A stretch of DNA of 29,613 bases from Pseudomonadota bacterium (GCA_023417315.1 JAEZFW010000002.1:1-29613), one strand, 5' to 3'. Numbered from the stretch's first letter, positions 1-7,894 are shown. Numbers and translations: made by a program. The notes: generated by a model not told the origin, from the sequence alone.

Positions 1-131
1 AATTTGCACCAACCTCCCCTCCGTGCGCCCACTTCGGCTAAGGGACCACGCTTTCGATCTCCCGTCATCGCCGTCTAGGCAAAGCCGTTTCGATCCGGCA
101 CGCTGTCACGTGAAGCTGGTGGGGAGAAACG

Positions 132-1034
132 TTGAGATTCGATTTCAGAGATCTCGAGCTATTCGTGGCTGTAGCAGAAACGGGCAGCATCTCACGGGCG
201 TCGGAGCGATCTCACACGGTGCCGTCGGCCGTGAGCAAGCGCATCTCCGATCTGGAAGCCCTCTTCGGAACGGAGTTGCTCGTTCGGGGCGGTAAGGGTG
301 TCGAGCTTACGGCTTCAGGACACGCGCTCCTTCTGCGTGCGAGAGTCTTGCTGGAGCAAGCTCGTCAACTCGACGATGAAATGCGGCGGCATGCATCCGG
401 CATGCGTGGCTACGTGCGTGTGTTCGCGAATATCTCGGCAATCGTGGAATTCCTGCCGCGCGCACTCGCTGCCTTTGCCGCTCAGCATCCCGATATCCAC
501 GTCCACCTGGAAGAGCAGACGAGCGCCGCAATCGCCACCGCGGTCGCAGGCAACTCCGCAGATTTTGGAATCGTGAGCGAGATGCCCACGATCGATGGTC
601 TGCAAACCGTTCCCTTTCGAAGCGATGAGCTCGTGCTCGTCACCCATCCAACGCACCCGCTCGCAAAGCGAAAGTCAGTAGCTTTCGCCGAGGCTACGTC
701 TCATCCTCTCATCGGTCTGCAGACGAACAGTTCGTTACATCAGCTCCTCACCCGAGCGGCTCTCGATACGGACACCAGCTTGAATTGGCGCATACACGTG
801 ACGAGCTTCGATGCGGTATGCGCAATGGTCGCGGCCGGATTGGGCGTGAGCGTCATTCCGCGCGCAGCATCGACACCGTTCATACGTTCCCTGTCTCTTT
901 CGGCCATTCCGCTGACCGACAGCTGGGCCGCACGGCAACTGTTTCTTTGCTCCCCAGCCAACAAGCCGTTGCACGGCGCGCCGCAATTACTGTTCGAGCA
1001 CCTGAGGGATAGCAGTGACAATGTGACGAAGTGA
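132..1034 (+). CDS. LysR family transcriptional regulator
   Basis: This 300-residue protein has the LysR architecture. An N-terminal winged helix-turn-helix spans about residues 5-65, with the family pattern of a helix followed by a segment ending SKRISDLEALFGTELLVR. A periplasmic-binding-protein-like effector domain covers about 90-295. It should bind DNA as a tetramer and respond to a small ligand; the ligand cannot be read from the sequence. The start is a TTG at 132, preceded by the purine-rich GGTGGGGAG. LysR genes often sit divergently from their target, and any such target would lie left of the window. The last six codons (S-D-N-V-T-K) and the stop are made by the first units of the inverted repeat at 1014-1184, so the original C-terminus was probably different. 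The family is secure and the regulon unknown. Confidence 0.9.
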   Translation: MRFDFRDLELFVAVAETGSISRASERSHTVPSAVSKRISDLEALFGTELLVRGGKGVELTASGHALLLRARVLLEQARQLDDEMRRHASGMRGYVRVFANISAIVEFLPRALAAFAAQHPDIHVHLEEQTSAAIATAVAGNSADFGIVSEMPTIDGLQTVPFRSDELVLVTHPTHPLAKRKSVAFAEATSHPLIGLQTNSSLHQLLTRAALDTDTSLNWRIHVTSFDAVCAMVAAGLGVSVIPRAASTPFIRSLSLSAIPLTDSWAARQLFLCSPANKPLHGAPQLLFEHLRDSSDNVTK

Positions 1035-1184
1035 CGAGGTGACGAAGTCAGGACGCGGACCCACCACCTCCCCGATCTAACCTCACAGCTCTCTTCCGCT
1101 CGGTAGAAACGCCGGTGATCGGACAGAAATTCGTAACTCGCTGCCTCAGCCTCTGACTTCGTCACCTCGTCACTCCGTCACTTC
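1014..1184. repeat. Inverted repeat with octamer-tandem arms (GTGACGAA family), copy 1
   Basis: The left arm (1015-1051) reads as successive 8-nt units GTGACAAT, GTGACGAA, GTGACGAG, GTGACGAA and then GTCAG. The right arm (1153-1184) is the reverse complement of the same series with about one mismatch over 29 nt. A 101-nt unique centre separates them. The left arm overlaps the end of the LysR gene and the right arm ends 42 nt before trmB. Confidence 0.9.
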
Positions 1185-1197
1185 TCTTCTATATGAT
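1169..1197 (+). promoter_or_regulatory. Possible trmB promoter partly inside the repeat arm
   Basis: A good -10 hexamer TATGAT lies at 1192-1197, with a weak -35 (GTCACT, 1169-1174) 17 nt upstream inside the repeat's right arm. Transcription would start near 1204, about 20 nt before the trmB start codon. Confidence 0.35.
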
Positions 1198-1226
1198 GTG
1201 CGCCCCTCCTGAATTCTCACGCGCAC

Positions 1227-1952
1227 ATGACGGACGACGAACAGCTCCCCGAATCGCATTCTCCGCGCCGGAGTGTGCGCAGCTTCGTGATTCGTCGCGG
1301 TCGCTCAACCCAGGCACAGGAGCGCGCACTCGCGGAGCTCTGGCCCAGGTACGGTATCGAGCTCGCTGACACGACGCTCGATCTATCCGTCGCATTCGGC
1401 CGTTACGCACCGACGCTACTCGAGATTGGATTCGGGGCTGGCGAGGCGTTGCTGACGTATGCACAAGCGCATCCCGAGACGAACTGCTTAGGAATCGAAG
1501 TTCATCCGCCAGGCGTCGGACACTTGTTGCTTGGTATCGAGCGCGCACAACTGACGAATGTGCGAGTAATCATGCATGACGCAGTCGAAGTACTCGATCG
1601 GCAACTCGCACCGGGATCGCTCGCTCTCGTGCACATCTTCTTCCCGGACCCGTGGCCGAAGAAGCGACATCACAAACGACGCCTCATCCAACCTGCATTC
1701 GCAGAACTGCTTGCGCGAGTGCTCCAGGCAAACGGCGTTCTGCGCCTTGCGACCGATTGGGAACCTTACGCGCTCCACATGCGCGAAGTTCTCGATGCAT
1801 CAGCTCACTTCGAGAATCGCGCAGGCACTCAAGGGTTCGTAAGTCGCTCACCCGATCGCCCGCTCACGCGCTTCGAGAAGCGCGGACAGAAGTTGGGGCA
1901 TGGGGTTTGGGATCTGGAATATATTCGACTGAGTGACGAGATGACGAAGTGA
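1227..1952 (+). CDS. trmB: tRNA (guanine-N7-)-methyltransferase TrmB
   Basis: TrmB methylates N7 of G46 in the variable loop of tRNAs using S-adenosylmethionine. The 241-residue protein has the SAM-binding motif LEIGFGAGEAL at about 65-75 and the family signature FPDPWPKKRHHKRR at about 139-152, which contains catalytic and tRNA-contact residues. Length is normal for the family. The ATG at 1227 lacks a clear Shine-Dalgarno sequence. The last residues (S-D-E-M-T-K) are encoded by the first two units of the next inverted repeat. It stands alone between two copies of the GTGACGAA repeat, so it is probably its own transcription unit. Confidence 0.96.
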   Translation: MTDDEQLPESHSPRRSVRSFVIRRGRSTQAQERALAELWPRYGIELADTTLDLSVAFGRYAPTLLEIGFGAGEALLTYAQAHPETNCLGIEVHPPGVGHLLLGIERAQLTNVRVIMHDAVEVLDRQLAPGSLALVHIFFPDPWPKKRHHKRRLIQPAFAELLARVLQANGVLRLATDWEPYALHMREVLDASAHFENRAGTQGFVSRSPDRPLTRFEKRGQKLGHGVWDLEYIRLSDEMTK

Positions 1953-2019
1953 CGTAGTCAGAATGTCACCTTCGACTCTTCGCTGACTTCGTCACCTCGT
2001 CACGCTGTCACTTCGTCAC
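1933..2019. repeat. Inverted repeat with octamer-tandem arms (GTGACGAA family), copy 2
   Basis: The left arm (1933-1961) consists of GTGACGAG, ATGACGAA, GTGACGTA and GTCAG. The right arm (1983-2019) is the inverse series with four units. The centre is only 21 nt. The left arm provides the last codons and the TGA stop of trmB. Confidence 0.9.
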
Positions 2020-2061
2020 GCGCTCGCGGGCGCGATTGGCGCGATGCGGAAAATTTACCGC

Positions 2062-2090
2062 TTGAATCCGCAGCGCATCAGGACTAAAAC
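2062..2090 (+). promoter_or_regulatory. Candidate sigma70 promoter for the DUF6763-like gene
   Basis: TTGAAT (2062-2067) and TAAAAC (2085-2090) are separated by 17 nt, each matching four of six consensus bases. The predicted start is near 2097, leaving a leader of about 90 nt. That leader holds a direct repeat TGCATGGAT at about 2131-2158. Confidence 0.4.
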
Positions 2091-2187
2091 AGAGTCGACG
2101 TCGGAGTCTGTGCCGACGCGAGTCACTCAGTGCATGGATGCATTCGTGCATGGATAGCAATCCACCAAGCGAATGGAGAGATCAGAC

Positions 2188-2517
2188 ATGCCTTCGCCGA
2201 GTCCAGTTGTGGGTGAGTGGTATCGCCGACATGGTGCGCTGCTAGAAGTCGTCGCCATCGACAGAGATGACGGCACTGTCGAAGTTCAACATTTCGATGG
2301 GACGCTCGAGGAGTTCGATCTCGAGTCGTGGGACGAGCAGGAATTCCACGAAGCTCAGGCGCCTGAAGATTGGACTGGCTCCGTCGACGTCGAGCCGGAA
2401 GATTACGATAGCGAACGCGAGGTGCCGATCGCATCGTCCTGGTCCGATCCGCTCATGTGCTTGGATCGAAGCGAAACCTCCGGCTATTCGGAGTGGCCTG
2501 CACCACGGGATTTCTGA
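2188..2517 (+). CDS. Small acidic DUF6763-like protein
   Basis: This is a 109-residue, strongly acidic soluble protein without a signal peptide or membrane segment. The N-terminal half (about 5-50) holds the conserved pattern GEWYRRHGALLEVVAID and a VEVQHFDGTLEEFDLESW stretch, which looks like a small beta-barrel or SH3-like fold. The C-terminal half is low-complexity acidic sequence ending in a Trp/Pro-containing tail. I recognise the conserved gammaproteobacterial family DUF6763, which has no known function. The start was set at the ATG at 2188 because GGAGAG lies 7 nt upstream (2175-2180); an in-frame ATG at 2173 has no such site. It is flanked by repeats on both sides and is probably monocistronic. 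Confidence 0.8.
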   Translation: MPSPSPVVGEWYRRHGALLEVVAIDRDDGTVEVQHFDGTLEEFDLESWDEQEFHEAQAPEDWTGSVDVEPEDYDSEREVPIASSWSDPLMCLDRSETSGYSEWPAPRDF

Positions 2518-2556
2518 GCTAGCGTTCCCGACACGCTTCGGTGTTCGCGACGTCTG

Positions 2557-2627
2557 TGTAGGTCGGAATTCCTTCCGACAGCTAAAACCCGCAGCCACTC
2601 GCTCGTCGGAGTAAATTCCGACCTACA
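2557..2627. repeat. REP-like inverted pair (TAGGTCGGAATT family), copy 1
   Basis: TGTAGGTCGGAATTCC at 2557 is mirrored by AATTCCGACCTACA ending at 2627. Each half is itself a short hairpin (GTCGGAA/TTCCGAC). It lies between the convergent DUF6763-like and Rieske genes. A second copy is at 17322-17379 and a degenerate half at about 6567-6590. Confidence 0.8.
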
Positions 2628-2632
2628 CCCGT

Positions 2633-2995
2633 TCACGCGTGCATGCGCGCGAGCTCATCCGCGTCTCCGTCAAGCATCACGACTCCAGCTTCGACGCGTA
2701 CTGGCAAGCGAGTGAGCGCATCACCCGTGCAAGGTCCATCGACGCACTCGCCGCTCGAAGGTTCGAACAGTGCTCCGTGCGACTGGCACAACAACCGCTT
2801 CTGATCGGGTGTGAAGAATTCGTCAGGGCGCAGATTCAATGGATGCCCTGCATGGGGACAGCGGTTTACGTACGCAAACACGCTGTCGTCAACCCGGACG
2901 ACGAATCCACGTAGGGGCCACGGCCCGCTCCCCACGCTGAACCCGCGTGCGCTCCGCTCCGAGAGCTCGTCAAGCCTGCAGATCGCTATGCCCAT
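2633..2995 (-). CDS. Rieske [2Fe-2S] domain protein
   Basis: This 120-residue stand-alone Rieske ferredoxin has both iron-sulfur ligand boxes: C46-P-H48-A-G-H and C70-Q-S-H73-G-A-L-F. The cluster would be held by two Cys and two His. There is no TAT or membrane signal, unlike the Rieske subunit of cytochrome bc1, so a cytoplasmic electron-carrier role is likely. The spacing between boxes and the GALFEPSSGEC element resemble ferredoxin components of oxygenases. It starts 15 nt after the stop of the upstream AmpG-type permease on the same strand, so the two are probably co-transcribed. No oxygenase partner lies in the window, so the redox partner is unknown. Confidence 0.9.
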   Translation of the reverse strand: MGIAICRLDELSERSARGFSVGSGPWPLRGFVVRVDDSVFAYVNRCPHAGHPLNLRPDEFFTPDQKRLLCQSHGALFEPSSGECVDGPCTGDALTRLPVRVEAGVVMLDGDADELARMHA

Positions 2996-3010
2996 CTCGA
3001 GCCGACGGAA

Positions 3011-4363
3011 TCATGAGGCTTTCGTTTCGGCCGAACCGCTCGCGTGGGTCGTTGCCGCGGTTCCGATCGAGCTATCGATGAGGCCCGCACGCATCATCAA
3101 CCAGAACAATAGGATTCCCGGCAACGCGATCACGAACGTGAACAAGTAGAACTTGACGTAGCCGAGCGCCTCGATGAGCGCGCCCGCACTGGTTCCCGTC
3201 AAGATGCGCCCGACGACACTCGTGGCAGCGGAGATGAGCGCATATTGGCTAGCGGTGTATCGCAGATCACACAGCGCTGAGAAGTATGCGACTACGGTGA
3301 CACCGCCGATGCCGCTCGCGATATTCTCGAATCCCATCGCCGCAGCTAAGACCCAATTCGAGTGTCCGCTCGCCGCGAGGCCCGCGAAGCTCAGATTGGA
3401 AAGCGCCATCAGCCACAGGCTCACGAGCACCGAGCGCTGCATCCCCACGCGCGAATAGAGCATACCGCCCAGAAAAATGCCTGCGAGATAACCCCAGAAG
3501 CCAAAGCCCACGTCGTAGATCGCGATCTCATCGTTCGTGTACTGCATGTCTTCGGCGAGCAGACGAAACGTCAACATGCCGAGCGTGTCGCCGATCTTGT
3601 GCAACAGGATGAAGAGCAGAACCAGCAACGCGCCTTTGCGCTGGAAGAACTCGGCGATCGGCGCAACGACTGAGCTCGTCAGTGCCGCTAACCCTTGTCG
3701 TTTGATCGGCGCCCGATGGCGCTTCGGCTCACCCAAGATCAGCCCGACGAACATCGCAGGCAGCGCGAGCGCGGCGCAAGCAATGTAGGCAAGGTTCCAT
3801 CCGATGCGTGCCGCGAGCGCGAGCGCAAGCGCAGCCGCCGCCACACTGCCGATGCGCCAGCCGTACTGCGACATTCCAGAGCCTGCGCCGAGTTGTTCGG
3901 GCTCGAGCGACTCGATGCGATACGCGTCGATGACGATGTCATAGGTGGCGCCCGCGATCGCAACGAGGATCGCAGCCTGCGCGGTTGCCATGAGACTCGC
4001 TTTCGGATCGACCACGCCCAGATTCACGATCGCGGCGATCGCGAACGCTCCAGTGAGCAGCAGCCAGGACACGCGTTGCCCCAACCGACCAATGATCGGC
4101 AGACGCACGCTGTCTACAACCCACGCCCACAACCACTTCAGGTTGTAGACAAGGAAGGCGAGCGAGAAGGCTGTGATCGCACGCTTGTCGATGCCGTCCT
4201 GCGCGAGTCGCGTCGTAAGAGTCGCGGCGATCATCGCGTACGGCGCGCCGGATGAAATACCGAGGAAGAACGCAGCAAGCGGCGCCGTTTCGGTATAGGG
4301 CCGCATCGAAGCCGGAACATACCTTCGCCACCCGAGGTGCATCGAAGCGGGGGTGGCGGTCAA
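3011..4363 (-). CDS. ampG: AmpG-type MFS permease (probable muropeptide transporter)
   Basis: This 450-residue inner-membrane protein has about 12 hydrophobic helices and belongs to the major facilitator superfamily. The N-terminal motif FFLGISSGAPYAMIAATL, followed by FSLAFLVYNLKWLWAWVVD, resembles AmpG, which imports GlcNAc-anhydroMurNAc peptides for cell-wall recycling. It is somewhat shorter than E. coli AmpG. The start is a TTG at 4363 with a strong GGAGAG 6 nt upstream; an in-frame ATG at 4342 is the alternative but lacks a good site. The Rieske gene follows after 15 nt. It is divergent from pyrE. No ampD, ampR or beta-lactamase gene is in the window, so the substrate is inferred from family resemblance only. 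Confidence 0.75.
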   Translation of the reverse strand: MTATPASMHLGWRRYVPASMRPYTETAPLAAFFLGISSGAPYAMIAATLTTRLAQDGIDKRAITAFSLAFLVYNLKWLWAWVVDSVRLPIIGRLGQRVSWLLLTGAFAIAAIVNLGVVDPKASLMATAQAAILVAIAGATYDIVIDAYRIESLEPEQLGAGSGMSQYGWRIGSVAAAALALALAARIGWNLAYIACAALALPAMFVGLILGEPKRHRAPIKRQGLAALTSSVVAPIAEFFQRKGALLVLLFILLHKIGDTLGMLTFRLLAEDMQYTNDEIAIYDVGFGFWGYLAGIFLGGMLYSRVGMQRSVLVSLWLMALSNLSFAGLAASGHSNWVLAAAMGFENIASGIGGVTVVAYFSALCDLRYTASQYALISAATSVVGRILTGTSAGALIEALGYVKFYLFTFVIALPGILLFWLMMRAGLIDSSIGTAATTHASGSAETKAS

Positions 4364-4518
4364 CAGGGTCTCTCCATATTCGTCTTGAAGGAAAACACGC
4401 GAGCGGAGCGCGGATGATGCCGAAGGAATGCGGCGCCGAACAGCAGCGATTGGCTTATTCAGTGCGACGATTCGTTCATTCGCTTACCATTCATCATCTC
4501 ACCAGCTCACAGTCTTCC

Positions 4519-5160
4519 ATGTCCTCCACCTCCTTCATCGATTTGTGCCTGGAGCTCGGCGTCCTGCGCTTCGGAGAGTTCAAACTCAAATCGGGCCGCG
4601 TGAGCCCGTACTTCTTCAACGCCGGGCTCTTCAACACCGGGCGCGCGCTCGCGGCGCTCGGCCGGCATTATGCGGATGCCATCCAGAATGCCGGCATCGA
4701 GTGCGATGTGCTGTTCGGGCCTGCCTACAAAGGCATCCCGCTCGTCGCGACGACGGCAGTCGCGCTCGCAGATACCTATGGCCGCAGCATGCCGTGGTCT
4801 TTCAACAGAAAGGAGGCGAAGGATCACGGCGAAGGCGGATCCATCGTGGGCTCGCCGCTGCGCGGGCGCGTGCTGATCATCGACGATGTGATCACTGCCG
4901 GCACCGCGATTCGCGAGTCCATCGAAATCATCCGTGCCGCAGGCGCGGAGCCCATGGGTGTCGTGCTAGCCCTAGACCGCCAGGAGAAGGGTCAGGGACC
5001 ACTGTCGGCCGTCCAAGAAGTAGAACGAACGCTCAACCTTCCCGTCACGAGCATTTTGAAGCTCCAGGACTTGATCGCCTACCTCGAGAAGACCGGCAAT
5101 GCACAGCAGCTCGAGGCCGTGAAACGTTATCGCGCCGACTACGGTACGACCGCAATGTGA
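4519..5160 (+). CDS. pyrE: Orotate phosphoribosyltransferase
   Basis: PyrE joins orotate to PRPP to give orotidine 5'-phosphate, the fifth step of de novo pyrimidine synthesis. The 213-residue length equals E. coli PyrE. Visible motifs are FKLKSGRVSPYFFNAG at the N-terminus, the GPAYKGIPL loop at about 71-79, FNRKEAKDHGEGG (catalytic flexible loop) at about 95-107, and the PRPP-binding VLIIDDVITAGTA at about 117-129. The ATG at 4519 was chosen because it matches the family N-terminus; the open frame extends upstream to 4252 but that part overlaps ampG. The Shine-Dalgarno sequence is weak. In E. coli slmA lies between dut and pyrE; here a DUF4124 gene occupies that place. Confidence 0.97.
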   Translation: MSSTSFIDLCLELGVLRFGEFKLKSGRVSPYFFNAGLFNTGRALAALGRHYADAIQNAGIECDVLFGPAYKGIPLVATTAVALADTYGRSMPWSFNRKEAKDHGEGGSIVGSPLRGRVLIIDDVITAGTAIRESIEIIRAAGAEPMGVVLALDRQEKGQGPLSAVQEVERTLNLPVTSILKLQDLIAYLEKTGNAQQLEAVKRYRADYGTTAM

Positions 5161-5198
5161 ATTCCACCTCGGAATTCGTGAGTTTTTGCCTGCTTAAG

Positions 5199-5226
5199 TT
5201 GACCGCGTACGGGTTCGGGGCACAAT
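5199..5226 (+). promoter_or_regulatory. Candidate sigma70 promoter for the DUF4124 gene
   Basis: TTGACC (5199-5204) and CACAAT (5221-5226) are separated by 16 nt. The predicted start is near 5233, about 20 nt before the start codon, so the gene could be transcribed independently of pyrE. Confidence 0.5.
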
Positions 5227-5254
5227 AGCCCGACTACTCGCATAAAACCCTGAA

Positions 5255-5896
5255 ATGCTCAAACTCTGGCGCTACTCGTTGCCGAGCCTTCTCCTGCTCT
5301 ATGCGGCTGCCGCCGCTGGCGCCCAGGGCTCGGCGCGCGAGGCCTTCTATCGGTGCAAAGACAAGAGCGGCCAAACGCACTATGGCGACAGCATGCCGCA
5401 GCCCTGCATGGGCCTCGACACCGAGGTGCTCGATGAGCGCGGTATGGTGGTGCGCGTCATCGAAGGGGACGCCACTCGAGCAGAACGAGCGAAGCGCGAG
5501 GCGAGCGAGGCGCAGGCTCGCAAGGAGCGTCAACTCCGCGAGCAGCGCGATCGCATGCTCATCGATACATATCTGACCGTCGCGGATATCGAGAGGTTGC
5601 GGGATCAACGCCTCGACCTATTACAGGCGCAGTACCGAGTCACCGAGCAGAACATCGCCAACATGCGCGAACGCCAAGCGCGCATCGAAAATCAGATCGC
5701 ACGCTTCAAGCCTTACAACAGTGCGCAAGACGCTCCGCCGCTGCCGGACCACCTCGCCGAAGAGATGGTCAACACCGTCAACAGCCTGCGCACATACCAG
5801 GAGATGCTCGCGAAGAGCAAGACAGAGCAGAATCGACTGCGCGAATCGTTCGATGCCGACATCAAGCGCTTCAAGGAGCTCAAAGGCATCAAGTGA
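5255..5896 (+). CDS. DUF4124 domain periplasmic protein with coiled coil
   Basis: The 213-residue product begins with a Sec signal peptide (about 1-23, ending AAAAAGAQG). A DUF4124 segment follows at about 28-62, with the typical pattern F-Y-R-C-K-D-K-S-G-Q-T-H-Y-G-D and a paired Cys further on. From about 73 to 213 it is rich in Arg, Glu and Gln with long helix-forming stretches, consistent with a coiled coil. Function is unknown; the family is usually exported. It ends in K-TGA and the repeat at 5924 begins soon after. It lies where slmA is found in E. coli, with no sequence resemblance to SlmA. Confidence 0.85.
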   Translation: MLKLWRYSLPSLLLLYAAAAAGAQGSAREAFYRCKDKSGQTHYGDSMPQPCMGLDTEVLDERGMVVRVIEGDATRAERAKREASEAQARKERQLREQRDRMLIDTYLTVADIERLRDQRLDLLQAQYRVTEQNIANMRERQARIENQIARFKPYNSAQDAPPLPDHLAEEMVNTVNSLRTYQEMLAKSKTEQNRLRESFDADIKRFKELKGIK

Positions 5897-5923
5897 TGCC
5901 ATGGGCATCGCACCGCGATGCCA

Positions 5924-6021
5924 GTGATCGAGGTGACGTAAGTGGATGTAAGTGATGAAGGTAAGAGCGACACCTTCTGGCCTACGTCACTTTCGTCACT
6001 TCCATCACCTTCATCACTTCG
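5924..6021. repeat. Inverted repeat with nonamer-tandem arms (GTGATGAAG family), copy 3
   Basis: The left arm (5924-5967) runs GTGATCGAG, GTGACGTAA, GTGGATGTAA, GTGATGAAG. The right arm (5977-6021), read on the minus strand, runs GTGATGAAG, GTGATGGAA, GTGACGAAA, GTGACGTAG. The unit is related to copies 1 and 2 but is 9 nt instead of 8. The right arm supplies the TGA stop of dut. Confidence 0.9.
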
Positions 6022-6481
6022 TACCTGAGCTCCCAAACCCACCCGCGCCGCGCTGCGAAGCGGTGAATTCCTCGACGACTTCGAACTCGACCTGCACCAC
6101 CGGGACAACGACGAGTTGGGCAACGCGCTCGCCGGGCTGGATCGTGAACGTCGATTGACCGCGATTCCAACACGATACGAAGACTTGTCCTTGATAGTCC
6201 GAGTCGATCAACCCAACGAGATTTCCGAGCACGATGCCGTGCTTGTGCCCGAGACCAGAGCGGGGCAGCACGATCGCAGCATAACTTGCATCTTCAAGAT
6301 GGATGGCGATGCCGGAGGGAATCAGATGGGTATCCCCGGGCTTGAGATCGATGGGACCGTCAAGACATGCTCGCAAGTCCACCCCTGCCGATCCGCTCGT
6401 AGCGTATTCAGGCAAGGGAAAGTCGCGGCCAATACGTGGATCGAGAATGCGAACTTGAAGTCTGCGTTTTGAAGTCTGCAT
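6014..6481 (-). CDS. dut: dUTP diphosphatase (dUTPase)
   Basis: Dut hydrolyses dUTP to dUMP and pyrophosphate, keeping uracil out of DNA and feeding thymidylate synthesis. The 155-residue trimeric-type enzyme shows all five motifs: ATSGSAGVDLRA (27-38), PRSGLGHKHG (73-82), GNLVGLIDSDYQG (86-98, with the catalytic Asp93), GERVAQLVVVP (motif 4), and the Gly-rich RGAGGFGSSG tail (144-153) that closes over the active site. The last two residues, T-K, and the stop lie in the repeat arm. The gene is transcribed in the same direction as coaBC, 167 nt downstream of it, as in the conserved coaBC-dut pair. Confidence 0.97.
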   Translation of the reverse strand: MQTSKRRLQVRILDPRIGRDFPLPEYATSGSAGVDLRACLDGPIDLKPGDTHLIPSGIAIHLEDASYAAIVLPRSGLGHKHGIVLGNLVGLIDSDYQGQVFVSCWNRGQSTFTIQPGERVAQLVVVPVVQVEFEVVEEFTASQRGAGGFGSSGTK

Positions 6482-6648
6482 GTCTTTAAAGGGGTATGCC
6501 GCTCGGCATCTTATTCACTTATATATCTCGCACTCTACTTCGCCGTTTCGTGCTCGATCGATCACTCGTCGGGTGGAAATCCGACCTCCAGCAGGCAACG
6601 CGAGTGTCGTCACCAACACTGGCCGAAGCTACGCGAATCTATACGTTG

Positions 6649-7887
6649 TTAACGGATCGCCGCCGGTTTCACCGGTGCGTTGTTTGCTGTTCCGCGTGCG
6701 CGATAACGTTCTGCGATGACTTCCACGAGCTGACGCGCGAGCGCAATCTTGCTGGTTAACGCGAGCTCACGACGACCGCCGTCCCAGTAAACAGTCAGCG
6801 CATTGTCGTCCTTATCGAAGCCCAACCCTTCGCCAACGCGGTTCGCCGCGATCATATCGAGATTCTTCCCGGCAAGCTTGGCGAGTGCATTGCGCTCGAC
6901 GTTCTCCGTCTCCGCCGCAAAGCCAACCAAGAACGGTGGCGACTCACTGCGCCCGATCGTGGCGAGCACATCGGGAGCGCGCGACAACGACAACGACAAC
7001 ACATCGCTCGTCTTCTTGATCTTCTCGCTCGCGACTTCGCTGCATCGGTAGTCCGACACCGCGGCCGCCGCGATGAAGATGTCCGCATCACGAATGTGAT
7101 GTTCTACCGCGCCGAGCATCTGCTCTGCGCTTTCGACGTCGATGCGCTCGATGCCGGTTGGTGTGCAGATCTGCACCGGGCCGCTAACGAGCACGACCTC
7201 GGCGCCTTGTTCGCGAGCAGCTTGCGCAACTGCGTAACCCATCTTGCCGGAGCTGCGATTGCTGATGAAACGGACAGGATCGATGCGCTCGCGTGTGGGT
7301 CCTGCGGTCACCACCACCTTCAAACCATGCAGCAGGCCTGCGCCGCCCCGAACCGTGAAGATCTCATCGGCGATGCGCGTTGGTTCGACCATGCGTCCGA
7401 CACCAACTTCCCCACAGGCTTGCTCGCCCGAATCCGGCCCAATGAAGCGAACGCCGCGCTCGCGCAGTAGCCGGACATTCGCCTGAGTCGCTGCGTTCGT
7501 CCACATCTGATGGTTCATTGCAGGGGCGAGCGTGATCTGCGAAGTCGTCGCAAGACAGAGCGTCGTGAGCAGATCGTCCGCAAACCCGTGTGCGAGGCGA
7601 GCCAAGAACTCGGCGGTCGCCGGCGCAATGATGATTTCATCGGCCCAGCGCGCAAGCTCGATGTGACCCATCGCAGCTTCGGCTGCCTCATCCCACAGAT
7701 CCGTGCGCACGGGCTTGCCTGACACGGCTTGGAAGGTGAACGCCGTGACGAACTGTTGAGCGCCGCGCGACATCACCACCTGAACGTCGCCGCCGTGCTC
7801 GATCAAACGCCGAACGAGATCTGGGCTCTTGTAAGCCGCGATCCCGCCGGTGACGCCGAGAATGATCTTGCGGGGTTGCAAACTCAT
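6649..7887 (-). CDS. coaBC: Bifunctional phosphopantothenoylcysteine decarboxylase / phosphopantothenate-cysteine ligase
   Basis: CoaBC makes 4'-phosphopantothenoylcysteine and decarboxylates it to 4'-phosphopantetheine in coenzyme A synthesis. The 412-residue protein has the FMN-dependent CoaC domain (1-190) with GVTGGIAAYK at 11-20, the active-site His75 in GHIEL, the PAMN motif ending at Asn125, and Cys158 in GEQACGEVGVGRM. The CoaB ligase domain follows, with TAGPTRERIDPVRFISNRSSG and a KIKK element. The ATG at 7887 fits the family N-terminus; a TTG at 7923 would add 12 unlikely residues. There is no Shine-Dalgarno sequence, and a candidate promoter ends right at the start codon, so a leaderless mRNA is possible. 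Confidence 0.97.
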   Translation of the reverse strand: MSLQPRKIILGVTGGIAAYKSPDLVRRLIEHGGDVQVVMSRGAQQFVTAFTFQAVSGKPVRTDLWDEAAEAAMGHIELARWADEIIIAPATAEFLARLAHGFADDLLTTLCLATTSQITLAPAMNHQMWTNAATQANVRLLRERGVRFIGPDSGEQACGEVGVGRMVEPTRIADEIFTVRGGAGLLHGLKVVVTAGPTRERIDPVRFISNRSSGKMGYAVAQAAREQGAEVVLVSGPVQICTPTGIERIDVESAEQMLGAVEHHIRDADIFIAAAAVSDYRCSEVASEKIKKTSDVLSLSLSRAPDVLATIGRSESPPFLVGFAAETENVERNALAKLAGKNLDMIAANRVGEGLGFDKDDNALTVYWDGGRRELALTSKIALARQLVEVIAERYRARGTANNAPVKPAAIR

Positions 7888-7894
7888 GCAAGGA

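Noticed and set aside
1014..1184. CRISPR-like array
   Set aside because: The units are 8 nt, contiguous without spacers, and occur in two inverted arms. No cas gene is present.
6567..6590. Additional complete REP-like copy upstream of dut
   Set aside because: Only one half (GGAAATCCGACCT-type) is recognisable; the partner arm is missing, so it is not listed as a feature.
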